Source: Methylococcaceae bacterium UBA6146
GTDB taxonomy: Bacteria > Pseudomonadota > Gammaproteobacteria > Methylococcales > Methylomonadaceae
Length of the DNA: 64,000 bases
Direction: 5' to 3'
Assembly (NCBI GenBank): GCA_002422395.1
Contig: DIUY01000030.1
Location: forward strand, 1 to 64,000
The position numbers and the translations under genes are program-made. Below are positions 44,289-54,900 of this stretch, in pieces. Numbering within the stretch: the stretch's first letter is position 1; every line of letters begins with the position of its first letter. The notes below the pieces were generated by a model. It was not told the origin of the DNA and ran no database searches. It saw only the letters and a list, made by a program, of their open reading frames with translations.

Positions 44289-45173
44289 ATGAAAGCAAAT
44301 TTAATTGTTAGCGCAGTGCAACAGCCCTGTAATGCCGACAGACAGACAAATCTTGATTTTTCTATTGCGAAAATCCACGAAGCTGCCGCCAATAACGCCG
44401 ACCTGGTGGTGTTGCCGGAACTGCACCTAGGGCCGTACTTCTGCCAAAACGAAGATTTTAACCACTTTGATTTAGCCCAAGCTATTCCTGGCGCTACGAC
44501 TGAAACCCTTGCCGATGTTGCAAAAAAACTGGGCATTGTGATTGTTTCGACAATCTTCGAAAAAAGAGCGCCTGGCCTGTATCACAACACGGCTGTGGTG
44601 TTTGACAAAGACGGCAGTATTGCCGGTAAGTACCGGAAAATGCACATCCCTGATGATCCGGGTTTTTATGAAAAATACTATTTCACCCCCGGCGATATAG
44701 GTTTTAAGCCCATAGAGACGTCTATCGGCAAATTAGGGGTTCTGGTGTGTTGGGATCAGTGGTTTCCTGAAGCGGCGCGCTTAATGGCGCTGGCCGGTGC
44801 GGAAATGCTAATTTATCCAACCGCTATCGGCTGGGATGCTGAGGACACTCATGAAGAGCAACAACGCCAATTGGATGCCTGGGTGACTATCCAGCGGGCC
44901 CATGCCGTTGCCAACGGCATTCCAGTCATTGCTTGCAACCGTATTGGTTTTGAACAGGCACCAGACTCTGACAAAGGCATTCGTTTTTGGGGCAACAGTT
45001 TTATTGCCGGGCCGCAAGGTGAGATAATCGCCCGCGCCAATGCCAGCGATATTGTGTTATTAAATTGTGGCTTAGATGGTGCCCGCAGTGAACACGTCAG
45101 ACGTATCTGGCCTTATTTGCGTGACCGTAGGATTGATTCGTACGGTGATTTGACCAAACGTTTTATAGATTAA
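44289..45173 (+). CDS. aguB: N-carbamoylputrescine amidase
   Basis: This nitrilase-superfamily amidohydrolase of about 294 aa converts N-carbamoylputrescine to putrescine in the agmatine route of polyamine synthesis. The catalytic triad is visible: Glu in VVLPELHLG, Lys in GKYRKMHIPD, Cys in LGVLVCWDQWFPEAARL. GWDAEDTHEEQQRQLDAW and GPQGEIIARA are typical for this group. ATG 44289 is chosen over the upstream TTG 44283. aguA is not in the window. Confidence 0.93.
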   Translation: MKANLIVSAVQQPCNADRQTNLDFSIAKIHEAAANNADLVVLPELHLGPYFCQNEDFNHFDLAQAIPGATTETLADVAKKLGIVIVSTIFEKRAPGLYHNTAVVFDKDGSIAGKYRKMHIPDDPGFYEKYYFTPGDIGFKPIETSIGKLGVLVCWDQWFPEAARLMALAGAEMLIYPTAIGWDAEDTHEEQQRQLDAWVTIQRAHAVANGIPVIACNRIGFEQAPDSDKGIRFWGNSFIAGPQGEIIARANASDIVLLNCGLDGARSEHVRRIWPYLRDRRIDSYGDLTKRFID

Positions 45174-45199
45174 GCCGTTTACTTTTATTGGACACCACT

Positions 45200-45868
45200 A
45201 TGTCGGCAGCACTCAGCACTATTAACATAACACCCACATCCACGCACCAATACTCTGTGATATGGCTACATGGGCTTGGGGCAGACGGGCATGACTTTGA
45301 AGGCATCGTGCCGGCATTGCATATCAGTAAAGCATCGGCCATCCATTTTATTTTCCCTAATGCGCCGATTCAGCCCGTCACTATCAATGGCGGCATGGCA
45401 ATGCGTGCTTGGTACGATATTTTGGACATGTCGCTGGAACACAAAGTTGACATGACGGGGATTTATCAGTCTGCGGAATTGATCGGACACGTTATCCAAC
45501 AGGAACTTAATAAAGGCATACCGTCTGAGCATATTTTACTAGCCGGCTTCTCCCAGGGCGGGGTGATTGCTTTGCACGCCGGATTGCGTCACCCACAGCG
45601 GTTGGCAGGCATCGTCGCGCTATCAAGCTATTTGCCAACGGTTGGGCAACTAAAATCCGAGCGGACAGCCGTTAACAATGCCACACCCGTGTTCATGGGG
45701 CACGGTATCTTGGATTCCGTTGTCAGCATTGAATCTGCCAAGGCTGCGTTCGATGAATTACATGCGCTAGGCTATGACATCACATGGCACGATTATGTGA
45801 TGGAGCATTCGGTTTGCGTTGAGGAAATACAGCATATTTCGGCATTCATTAACACAATTTTTAAGTAG
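45200..45868 (+). CDS. Alpha/beta-hydrolase, carboxylesterase type (YpfH/EstB-like)
   Basis: This phospholipase/carboxylesterase-family serine hydrolase has about 222 aa: IWLHGLGADGHDFEGIV (oxyanion region), GFSQGGVIALHAGL (nucleophile Ser), an Asp in GHGILDSVVSIESA and a His in YVMEHSVCVEE. The GHGILD segment has Ile-Leu where relatives often have Thr/Asp-x-x. It follows aguB by 26 bp. The natural substrate is unknown. Confidence 0.9.
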   Translation: MSAALSTINITPTSTHQYSVIWLHGLGADGHDFEGIVPALHISKASAIHFIFPNAPIQPVTINGGMAMRAWYDILDMSLEHKVDMTGIYQSAELIGHVIQQELNKGIPSEHILLAGFSQGGVIALHAGLRHPQRLAGIVALSSYLPTVGQLKSERTAVNNATPVFMGHGILDSVVSIESAKAAFDELHALGYDITWHDYVMEHSVCVEEIQHISAFINTIFK

Positions 45869-45924
45869 TGGGGCGGGACGCTTCATAATAATCAGATAGG
45901 ATGCGGGATAACATCTTCGGCGCT

Positions 45925-46680
45925 TTAAAGATCAACCCGCATTGTTTTAACTGACGATTCATTCAGCGAGGGTAGGGCGGCAATGGCTTCCCTCAGCTTG
46001 TTTTCCCAGCTGCGCCTTAATTGCAGCATGTAGTCATCATCACTGTCAAAACAATAATAGTCCCTAAAACTGAAGCTGTTTTTATGATAAATCAGCATTT
46101 CCACCGGTGCGCCGACGCTGGCGTTACTGCGGATCGTGGAGTCCATGGACACGAGGCAGCAGCGGGCGGCTTCATCTATGGGGGTTTCGAGTTTAAGAAA
46201 GCGGTCTAGTATAGGTTTGCCATACTTGCTTTCGCCTATTTGTAAGAAAGGGGTGTTGGCGGAACTGGTGATGCTGTTGCCTTCAGAGTAAACCATGTAG
46301 GCGCCGTGCGGTTCGTCACCTATTTGACCCGCTAGGATAAATGTGGCTGAAGGGTTAAAGGCCGATTGCCCTTCCGAATTAATGTGCTGCTTTTGTTTTT
46401 CTACACTGGTATGGCCTAGATAGGCCGCGGCCTCCGATAGGCATTCCACTGTATTGATGTTGATTTCGGCGCCTTTTATTTTGTCGCGGTGTATTTGCTC
46501 CAGCACCGCTTGGGTGGTGGCAAGATTGCCGGCGCAAAGCAGGACGATTATACGGTCGCTGTGCGTATCAAAGGCGTGCATTTTGCCGTGTGTGCTGACG
46601 TTATCAATACCGGCATTGGTTCTTGAATCAGAAACCAAAATAAGTCCTTCGTTTATAGAAGCTGCAATACAATAAGTCAT
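45925..46680 (-). CDS. Anbu proteasome-like protease
   Basis: This bacterial proteasome-related (Anbu/BPH family) protein of 251 aa shares the Ntn-hydrolase fold of HslV and the 20S beta subunit. After Met removal Thr2 would be the N-terminal nucleophile (MTYCIAASINEGLILVSDSR), with D18 and K33 in the places of the HslV active-site Asp and Lys. The C-terminal tail is longer than HslV, as in Anbu. It is the last gene of a minus-strand run containing two smaller and one large transglutaminase-like proteins, an ATP-grasp/alpha-E fusion and a ParA-like ATPase; Anbu is known to cluster with these families. Confidence 0.9.
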   Translation of the reverse strand: MTYCIAASINEGLILVSDSRTNAGIDNVSTHGKMHAFDTHSDRIIVLLCAGNLATTQAVLEQIHRDKIKGAEININTVECLSEAAAYLGHTSVEKQKQHINSEGQSAFNPSATFILAGQIGDEPHGAYMVYSEGNSITSSANTPFLQIGESKYGKPILDRFLKLETPIDEAARCCLVSMDSTIRSNASVGAPVEMLIYHKNSFSFRDYYCFDSDDDYMLQLRRSWENKLREAIAALPSLNESSVKTMRVDL

Positions 46681-46746
46681 AGTAAAAGTGTTATGAAACG
46701 TTCAAGATAACAGGCATTTTAATCTTTTTTATTTAGAATTGCCCAA

Positions 46747-47544
46747 TCAATTGCCCGTATTATGCAGAATTTCAACATTGGCTTGCATATCCGTCAATAA
46801 TGCGCCAGAACCAAACTGGTGGAATACCGAGACATCGGCGGCATCACGGCCGAACGCAACAATAACCCGTGCGCCGGACAAACTGCTTTGGGTCGGATCA
46901 AACGTGTACCAGCGGCCGCCGACATAAGCCTCGAACCAGGCATGCAAATCCATAGGTTGCAAATTATGCAAATAGCCAACCACAACACGCGCAGGAATGC
47001 TGATGCTACGGCACAAGGCAATGCCTAAGTGGGCAAGATCACGGCACACGCCGTAACCCCGCTGGTGTATTTCAAGTGCTGACAGCGGAAAATCACTGGA
47101 TCCCGGAATGTATTGGATGGTTAGCTTTATCCATTCAACTATTTTATAAACTTGGTCGTAACCCGGTATGGCGTCGCTGGCGATGGTTCGGGCCAATTCG
47201 CCAAAACGGTCGGATTCGCAATAGCGGCTGGGTAACAAAAAGGGCAAAACGTCATTCGGCAGATTTTGGATTTCGATAAAATGTGCGCCGGGTAAGGTGT
47301 CCTGATGCCCCCCCACAATAACTTCCGCCGATGTGTAAATAAGCAACACCCCAGGGTGTGCAACCAAGCGCTGGCAAGAATTGCCGTAGCTGTCCGTGCT
47401 TTCGGTGACGGCGATGGCCGGTTTAATTGTATAAGTCTCGCGCATAATCCACTGCCGCACACCTCTGAACGGCCGTAACATGAATATTAATGCGGCTACG
47501 TCATCTATTTGGAAGCAAAGGTTACAACTGACCCTTAATTTCAT
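46747..47544 (-). CDS. Transglutaminase-like cysteine protease-fold protein
   Basis: This 265-aa protein has a transglutaminase core. The catalytic triad is visible: Cys in GYGVCRDLAHLGIALC, His in PMDLHAWFEAYVGGRWY, Asp in YTFDPTQ. The N-terminal half is a short beta domain (about 1-110). These bacterial proteins may cleave or form amide bonds; the substrate is unknown. It sits 66 bp upstream of the Anbu gene, which suggests a shared pathway. Confidence 0.9.
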   Translation of the reverse strand: MKLRVSCNLCFQIDDVAALIFMLRPFRGVRQWIMRETYTIKPAIAVTESTDSYGNSCQRLVAHPGVLLIYTSAEVIVGGHQDTLPGAHFIEIQNLPNDVLPFLLPSRYCESDRFGELARTIASDAIPGYDQVYKIVEWIKLTIQYIPGSSDFPLSALEIHQRGYGVCRDLAHLGIALCRSISIPARVVVGYLHNLQPMDLHAWFEAYVGGRWYTFDPTQSSLSGARVIVAFGRDAADVSVFHQFGSGALLTDMQANVEILHNTGN

Positions 47545-47574
47545 CGTCTGTCCGTTTGGGGTGGGTTGCCGATG

Positions 47575-48270
47575 CTAAACGCCCAGCATGTCAAGCTGGC
47601 CATAGGCGTGGTTGAGCCACATTTTCACCCGCTGCCGGTCAAGCAAGCCGAGCACGTTAAGATTGTCAAAATCACGGTTTCTGGCCGCCCAGAAGCTGGA
47701 GTTGTTACCGTCAATTGTCGTCATGATGGGGGTGTAAAGGCGTTTTAGCTTCATGACTTTAGCATTCAAGTCCAGCGCCCGGTCTTTAACTCCGGAAAAT
47801 TCAAGCAACGTAAAATCTTCATCCCTTAGCTGGTTTTGCACCAACACATAATTTAACTTTGATCCATAATAGTCCAACAGTTTGCCGAGCAGTTCCACGC
47901 AATCTTTGCCAGAATCCATGACATTCCAGTATGTCAGGGTAATGCCCAGTTCTTCTGCCAGCTCCAACACACCGGACTCTTCAATCCATGTGGCTAACGG
48001 ATGATGCGTTTGTGCGGCCAAGTCAACCAATATGCGCTGGTCTGGATTTTCCGCCGCCGTTTCGATAATAGTGTCCAGGCTGTGATAATTGTCAACGATG
48101 GTGGGCGACGCATAATCGCTATAAAACCGTAACAAAGCGCCATGCGAGCGGTCGGTGTCAAAACCTATGAACGGTATATTGCTGTCTATCATGTATTGCG
48201 CCAGTACCCGCGCAACCACCGATTTGCCCACACCGCCTTTTTCACCACCGATAAGATGTATTGTTGCCAT
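47575..48270 (-). CDS. ParA/MinD-like P-loop ATPase
   Basis: This 231-aa deviant Walker ATPase has MATIHLIGGEKGGVGKSVVA (KGGVGKS near residues 11-17) and IPFIGFDTDRSHGALL and RILVDLAAQTH in the A' and B positions. There is no ParB partner, Fe-S carrier motif or DNA-binding domain nearby, so partition is unlikely. It sits between two transglutaminase genes of the Anbu cluster with 30-57 bp spacings, so it is probably co-expressed. I do not know its role; protein positioning or assembly is a guess from the family. Confidence 0.87.
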   Translation of the reverse strand: MATIHLIGGEKGGVGKSVVARVLAQYMIDSNIPFIGFDTDRSHGALLRFYSDYASPTIVDNYHSLDTIIETAAENPDQRILVDLAAQTHHPLATWIEESGVLELAEELGITLTYWNVMDSGKDCVELLGKLLDYYGSKLNYVLVQNQLRDEDFTLLEFSGVKDRALDLNAKVMKLKRLYTPIMTTIDGNNSSFWAARNRDFDNLNVLGLLDRQRVKMWLNHAYGQLDMLGV

Positions 48271-48327
48271 AAAATCTCGCTATTAATTTAGGTTATTGAA
48301 AATCACCACGATAAGGTGAAGGATTGG

Positions 48328-49281
48328 TTATTGTTCCAGCCGCAGCACATCCACCGATACCGACAAGGTATGCTGGCCACCGCCGAAAGCGATGCCTTTG
48401 AGCGGTGTCACGTCGGCAAAGTCACGTCCCCAGGCCAAGGTGATGTGTTGGTCGAATGGCAGTTTATTATTTGTCGGGTCAAATTCTACCCAGCCGGTGC
48501 CCGGCAAGTAAACGGCAAACCAGGCATGCGACGCATCGGCGCCAACTAAGCGTTGTTGGCCTTGCGCCGGCAAAGTTTCCATGTAGCCGCTGACATAACG
48601 GGCGGCAAGCCCGAAGCTGCGCAGACAACCAATAGCCAGATGCGCAAAATCCTGACAGACGCCACGCCGATGCGCAAGCACTTCGGACAACGGTGTGGCA
48701 ATGGTGGTGAAAGCCGGATCGTAAGTGAAATCAGTGTAAATGCGCTGCATCAGATCACGCACGACATCCAGTAGCGGGCGGTCGGGTTGGAATGAGGGGC
48801 GGGCATAATCGGCAAGCTCGCACTGCGCAGCGATCATGGGTGAGTCTAAAATATAATACCGTGCTTCCAGTGTTTCCTGGCCCGAATCCTGATTCTGGGA
48901 TTGGCCTTCAGATTGTGTCTGGCTCTGGTTTTGATAAGGCTTGGAGCCGTGGTTCGGCATTTCTTGCAGCATTCCGCGCACTTGTTCCCAAGATAATTGT
49001 TTAAGCAAACCCGTTATATCGGGTCTGGGGAATAGGGTCACCTCACTGATTACCGTGACGACAAGCTGTCTGTGCGGTTGTTGGATGGCGAAATAGGCGA
49101 CACGGTTGCCAAAAAAATCAATGAATTCACGAAAATCCACAGGGGTGGGCGTAATGTCAAAAATACTCGACTCACAGCGTTGCCGCCAAAAATCGCGGGG
49201 CTGCAAACGTGCCTCATTTTGACATAAGCCTACCGACTGGCTGTAATTGTAAGTTGTCGTGTGGGTGATCCGGTATTTCAT
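48328..49281 (-). CDS. Transglutaminase-like protein with N-terminal beta domain
   Basis: This 317-aa protein has an N-terminal Transglut_N beta domain (MKYRITHTTTYNYSQSVGLC) and a core with Cys in HRRGVCQDFAHLAIGCLRS, His in GADASHAWFAVYLPGTGW and Asp in VEFDPTNNK. A Gln/Ser/Asn-rich linker (about residues 115-137) separates the two and is likely disordered. It overlaps the ATP-grasp/alpha-E fusion by 4 bp, so the two are translationally coupled, as is common in this gene family. Confidence 0.92.
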   Translation of the reverse strand: MKYRITHTTTYNYSQSVGLCQNEARLQPRDFWRQRCESSIFDITPTPVDFREFIDFFGNRVAYFAIQQPHRQLVVTVISEVTLFPRPDITGLLKQLSWEQVRGMLQEMPNHGSKPYQNQSQTQSEGQSQNQDSGQETLEARYYILDSPMIAAQCELADYARPSFQPDRPLLDVVRDLMQRIYTDFTYDPAFTTIATPLSEVLAHRRGVCQDFAHLAIGCLRSFGLAARYVSGYMETLPAQGQQRLVGADASHAWFAVYLPGTGWVEFDPTNNKLPFDQHITLAWGRDFADVTPLKGIAFGGGQHTLSVSVDVLRLEQ

Positions 49282-51857
49282 AATTCATCCTCGGGCGGAC
49301 TATTGGCCGTCATCAATTGCGATGTTTGCGAATGGCTGAAGTAGGCCCTAGCGATGACTTCCGCGACGCGCCATAATAGCTCCGTGGTGTTGGCCAACAA
49401 GCTGTCGAGCGCCGTATAAATCCCGTCATCCCCGTCATCCTTGAGCAAGTCGGCCACATTGCTCAAACGCAAGTCCGTATAGGCTTTTATGATTAAGCGC
49501 TCCCCTTCACTCAACTGGCTTTTACCGCATTCCCTAGGCAATGCGCTGATATGGAGTGACAATTGTTGTAGCTGATAAGCGACTGAGCGAGGATGTGTTT
49601 CATCCAGCAGCAACAGCTCCAGCAACATGGGCAATTGGATAAAAGCACGGTAGCGCCGCAGATAGATGTTTAAGCTATCCGTAGAAAACAGCACGGCTTC
49701 AAACACCTGGTTCTGGATGGCCTGTTCATGCCGGAAGACCAAAGTCGCACGCAACAAAGCGACAAGCTTCAACGCCCGTTCGAGTCTGCGGCCACTGTCC
49801 AACATCAACCAGCCCGCTTCGCGCGTCATGCTCTCGGTTGTTAATCCGGTAAACGCGACAATACCGGTGATTAATTCATCAAGACCGCTTTGCAAGGCTT
49901 CAGTGGCAATATCATTATTTATCACCCGTTGTTGCCAACGATGCTGGATATTATCGACACTGCGCCAAGTGTCCTGTGACCATAAATCCCGAATACTAAA
50001 AGCTGATTGCACAAAGGCCTGAATATTTGCCGCCAGCGAGCCTAGGCGCTTACTGTCTTTGGCGAGTGAAAAAAGCTCTGCTTCAGGGGCCGCCAATAAC
50101 TTCCCGCTGTCTTTGGTGAAGCCAGGATAAGTTCCCGTGACATGGGTGATTGAGCGTAGCAACACGCACAGGCATTGCGCATCAGTGGCTTCATTAAACT
50201 CCAGCGTATCTTGGTACTTGAGCAATATCGTGCGCAACAGCCGTGCTGCGCCGTCAATACGTTCCAAGTAACGCCCAACCCAGAACAGATGGTCGGCGGC
50301 ACGGCTTGTCAAGGGTTCGGTGACAGCATCAATAAATTGATTGCGGCCGGATGATTGCAGAGAGACGCCCACGGGCGTTTTAGGTTCAGTAGCCAGCACC
50401 CAAGTGTCTTTACTAATTCCGCCCGCCTGGTTAGAGACAATAAAGTCATCTTTCTCGCGTGCGACACGGGTAAGCCCGCCGGGCATCACTTGGTAATCAT
50501 CGCCATTGGCAACGACAAAGCTCCGCAACACGGCGTTGCGTGGTTCAATGTGATGGTCAATGAACGCGGGTACTGTGGAAAAGCTAAATTGCTCTTGGCC
50601 AACGTATAGGTAGGGTTTGGCAATAATAGCCGCGCGTAAGTTGTCTTTATCTTTGTTGCTTAATCTGCCGCCGTAAATGGTTTGGTTGCCTTGCTTACGG
50701 TTAATTTGTTTGATGATCAGTTTGTCAAGGTTGTTTAGCACAAAATCGCGCTCACGGTTTTGGCCGCACCACCAAGTCGCCACGGAAGGCAAAAGTAAAT
50801 CCTCGTTTAAAAAATACCGTGCCAATTTGGGCAAAAAGGCCAGTAACCCCGGATTTTCCAAAAGGCTGCTGCCCAGCGGATTGGCGACAACGACATTGCC
50901 ACGACGCACCGCTTCCAACAGTCCGGCAATGCCTAGCCGCGAGTCGCTGCGTAAGGCCAGCGGGTCACAGAAAGAATCATCCACGCGGCGTAAAATGACA
51001 TCAACTGGTTGCAGGCCTTCCAATGATTTCAGCCAGACATAACCGTCACGCACCGTTAAATCGTCACCTTGCACAAGGGTATAGCCTAAATAAGAGGCCA
51101 AATAGGCATGTTCAAAGTAGGTTTCATTAAACGGCCCGGGCGTGAGCACGACTATGCGCGGGTTGTCTTTGTTATGCGGGGCGATAGCCGTCAGGCCTTT
51201 GTCCAAGCCTTTAAAAAAGCCCCCTAAACGTTGCACTTGAGTCTCACGAAAAATATCCGCCAGGATACGGGTCATCACCGTGCGGTTTTCCAATGCATAA
51301 CCTGAACCCGACGGCGCTTGGGTACGGTCACTTAACACCCATAACCGTCCCTTCGAACCGCGCACCAGATTTGCCGAGTAAAGCGCCAATGGTTTGGGCT
51401 GATTAGGTAACGTGCCCACGCAGGCATGAAAAAAGCCGTCATGTCCGAAAACCAGTTCTGTAGGGAGCAAGCCTTTTTTTAGTAGTGTCTGTTTGCCATA
51501 AATGTCCTTTAAGACCAAATTCAGTAGCTCGGCACGCTGTTTAAGGCCAACTTCAATGGTTAACCACTGTTCGCTGCTTATGAGCAAAGGCACAGGGTCT
51601 AAACGCCAAGGCCGGGTGAGCTTTTGCGCATCACCCCCGTAGACATTGTAAGTGACGCCATTTTCACGTAATAACCGCTGGGCTTCGCGGCGGCGGTGTT
51701 CAATTTCAGCACTGCCCATTGTTTCTAGCGCACCAATAAAGTGCTCCCAATAAGGCAGCACTTTATGCTCGGTGGCAACCATTTCGTCGTAGACGCCTAG
51801 TCGTGTCTCGTAATATTGCACGCCGATAGTGTTGGTTGCCGTCTCTGCATTACCCAC
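49278..51857 (-). CDS. Fused circularly permuted ATP-grasp and alpha-E protein
   Basis: This 859-aa protein covers two proteins that are often separate. Residues about 1-490 are a circularly permuted ATP-grasp ligase (DUF404/DUF407): VVLTPGPFNETYFEHAYLAS, DVILRRVDDSFCDPLALRSD, GNVVVANPLGSSLLE and the end block GGISKDTWVLA. Residues about 510-859 are the helical alpha-E domain (DUF403), beginning LTSRAADHLFWVGRYLERID. Predicted role: ATP-dependent peptide or amide bond formation, with alpha-E as partner. The homologous pair at 56424-58828 is split. Linking the two parts seems natural here since the domains end and begin within 30 residues. Confidence 0.93.
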   Translation of the reverse strand: MGNAETATNTIGVQYYETRLGVYDEMVATEHKVLPYWEHFIGALETMGSAEIEHRRREAQRLLRENGVTYNVYGGDAQKLTRPWRLDPVPLLISSEQWLTIEVGLKQRAELLNLVLKDIYGKQTLLKKGLLPTELVFGHDGFFHACVGTLPNQPKPLALYSANLVRGSKGRLWVLSDRTQAPSGSGYALENRTVMTRILADIFRETQVQRLGGFFKGLDKGLTAIAPHNKDNPRIVVLTPGPFNETYFEHAYLASYLGYTLVQGDDLTVRDGYVWLKSLEGLQPVDVILRRVDDSFCDPLALRSDSRLGIAGLLEAVRRGNVVVANPLGSSLLENPGLLAFLPKLARYFLNEDLLLPSVATWWCGQNRERDFVLNNLDKLIIKQINRKQGNQTIYGGRLSNKDKDNLRAAIIAKPYLYVGQEQFSFSTVPAFIDHHIEPRNAVLRSFVVANGDDYQVMPGGLTRVAREKDDFIVSNQAGGISKDTWVLATEPKTPVGVSLQSSGRNQFIDAVTEPLTSRAADHLFWVGRYLERIDGAARLLRTILLKYQDTLEFNEATDAQCLCVLLRSITHVTGTYPGFTKDSGKLLAAPEAELFSLAKDSKRLGSLAANIQAFVQSAFSIRDLWSQDTWRSVDNIQHRWQQRVINNDIATEALQSGLDELITGIVAFTGLTTESMTREAGWLMLDSGRRLERALKLVALLRATLVFRHEQAIQNQVFEAVLFSTDSLNIYLRRYRAFIQLPMLLELLLLDETHPRSVAYQLQQLSLHISALPRECGKSQLSEGERLIIKAYTDLRLSNVADLLKDDGDDGIYTALDSLLANTTELLWRVAEVIARAYFSHSQTSQLMTANSPPEDEL

Positions 51858-51918
51858 GGTATAGCCTTTTGTATTGGTTAGTTTTGTAGGTTGGGGCTGG
51901 TGTGCCCCAACACACGAT

Positions 51919-54900
51919 TTACCGGTTTTTATGCCGCAAATCCAGCGTAAACGGATATTCTTCGCTCAATTCCTCAGGTGGCGGCGCCATTGGTCTGGGC
52001 GCGGCATCGGTGACGACAAACTTGTTCACTAACGGCTTATCTGATGGTTCGGCTGGCGAGGCGGACAATGGCGGACGGATCACCACGCCCGGCGTATGCC
52101 CATAATCCCAGAAGCGCGTGATGCGGCGGGCTTCCGCCTCAAAGCTGTTGACCGGAAACGCATCATAACTGCGCCCACCGGGATGGGCGACGTGGTAAGT
52201 GCAACCGCCGACCGCATGGCCGTTCCATGTGTCAATCACGTCGAACACCAACGGCACATGCGGGGAGATGGTGGGATGCAGCGCCGATGGCGGTTGCCAG
52301 GCACGGTAGCGCACCCCTGCAACATATTCGCCCTTACGTTTGCTGCTGCGTAAAGGTAAGCGGCGGCCATTACAGGCCAGCACATAACGGCCTTCGGTAA
52401 AGCCGGTCACCTTGACCTGTACGCGCTCCACCGATGAGTCAACATAACGCGCGGTGCCGGTGCTGCTGACTTCTTCGCCTAAGACATGCCAGGGTTCAAT
52501 GGCAAACCGTAGCTCCAGTTCCATGTCGTCAACCAAGGTGGTGCCGTAACGCGGAAAGCGGAATTCAAAAAACGGTTCCAGCCATTCCATTTCAAAACCG
52601 TAACCGGCACGTTGCAAGTCCTTGGCGACGTGCTTCATGTCTTCACGCACATAATGCGGCAACATGAAGCGGTCGTGCAGTTCTGTGCCCCAGCGTATCA
52701 AATCGTGCTTGTAAGGTTCACGCCAAAACCAGGCTATCAACGAGCGCAGCAAGACCATTTGCACGAGCGACATGCGGGCATGGGGCGGCATTTCAAAGGC
52801 TCGCAGTTCCAAAATGCCTAACCGGCCCGTTGCGCTATCTGGGGAGTACAGCTTATCGACACAGAATTCCGCACGGTGGGTGTTGCCGGTGATGTCGGTC
52901 AATAAATGCCGCAGCAAGCGGTCCACCAGCCACGGCGCGGGGACTTCGCCTTCGGGCATTTGTTGGAAGGCAATTTCCAGTTCGTACAGTTTTTCATCCC
53001 TGCCTTCATCGACGCGGGGCGCTTGGCTGGTCGGGCCGATAAACATGCCGGAAAACAGGTAAGACAGGCCAGGATGGTGTTGCCAGTACGTCACTAGGCT
53101 GCGCAACAAGTCGGGGCGGCGCAGCAGCGGGCTGTCGGTGGGGGTTTCCGCGCCAATCGTGATATGGTTGCCGCCACCGGTGCCGGTGTGGCGGCCATCT
53201 AGCATGAACTTTTCGGTGCCTAACCGGACTTGGAAAGCCTGTTCATACAGGATAGTCGTTTTATCGACCAGTTCCTGCCAGCTTTTGGAGGGGTGGATGT
53301 TGACTTCGATAACCCCCGGATCGGGCGTGACCATTAACCGCTCAATCCGGTAATCGCGGGGTGGCTCATAGCCTTCAAGCACTACCGGCATAGCCAGTTT
53401 TGCCGCCGTGGCTTCAATGGCGGCAATCAGTTCCAGGTAATGTTCGAGTAGCGTTAATGGCGGCATAAAAATATGCAGCCGCCCATCCCGTGGTTCCACG
53501 CAAACAGCCGTATGGGGCACCTCAACATGCGGTGTTGCCACATCGCCGGGTTCTTGCCCGACAATTTCGGGGTGTTCGTTGGGCTTTTCCTCTAAATGGC
53601 TGTAACGGCGGGTGACTTCGCCGTAATAGTCACCGAGTTCTGGCAAGTCGGCGAACAGGCTTTGCGGTTCTTGCGTGTCGCGTTTGTCCGGCGCAACCCA
53701 GGGCAGGCTGTTAAGCGGCATGCGCAGGCCCATCGGTGAATTGCCGGGAATCAAAAACATCTGGCCCCGGCGAAAATCCCACGGGCCGCTTTGCCAGTTT
53801 TGCGCAAACCAGTTCCATTTAAGCGGCAGGGCAAAACCTGCGGGTTGGCCTAAATCGGCATTCAACAGCTTGGTTAAGGCCTTACGTTCAATCGGGTCTT
53901 TCAGATTGCTTTTTAACGGGTTGATGTTTTCGGGCAGATTGCCTTCCTGCCATAAGTAATAAAAGCTGTCTTCATAGGCGGTTGAAATATAATTTTGTTT
54001 TACGCCCAAATGCTGGGTCAGTTGCTGGATGAACAACAGCGCATGCTGGGCGGTATAGTCGTAATTTTTATTAATATCGGCAAGCAGGGCGGGGTTGCGC
54101 CAGACAGACGTGCCGTCTTTGCGCCAGAATATGCCGTATTGCCAACGTGGTATCGGCTCCCCTGGATACCATTTGCCTTGCCCATAATGCAGCATTGCAC
54201 CTTTTGCGAACACATCACGCAGGCGTTTGGTCAATTCTTGTGCGCGTTCGCGTTTATGCGCACCATCAGCGTGCGTGTTCCATTCATCGCCCTCCATATC
54301 ATCGACAGAAACAAAAGTGGGTTCACCGCCCATGGTCAGTTTGACGTCATCCGCAATAAATTGCCTGTCCACTTGTTGCCCTAGCGCATCAATGGCATAC
54401 CATTGCTCATCGGTATAGGGTTTGGTGACGCGCGGGTCTTCGTAAAGGCGCTCCACCGTATTGCTGAACTCAAATTCCACTTCACATTTGTCGGTCGCAC
54501 CGCTGACCGGTGCGGCACTCGCCGGATTTGGCGTACAAGCCAATGGGATATGCCCTTCACCCGCCAGCAAACCAGACGTCGGGTCAAGCCCTATCCAGCC
54601 GGCGCCCGGAATATAGACTTCCGTCCAGGCATGCAAATCAGTGAAATCCTGTTCAGGGCCGGAAGGGCCGTCCAGTGACTTGATGTCGGCGGTCAGTTGC
54701 ACCAAATAACCGGAAACAAACCGTGCCGCCAGCCCCAGATGCCGCAGTATTTGCACCAGCAGCCAGGCGGAATCCCGGCACGAGCCGCTACGTTTTGTGA
54801 GTGTTTCTTCGCAACTTTGGATACCCACTTCCATGCGGATGTTATAGCTGATGGCTAAAAACAGTGCGCGGTTCACATCAACCAAAAAGTCATTGATAGT

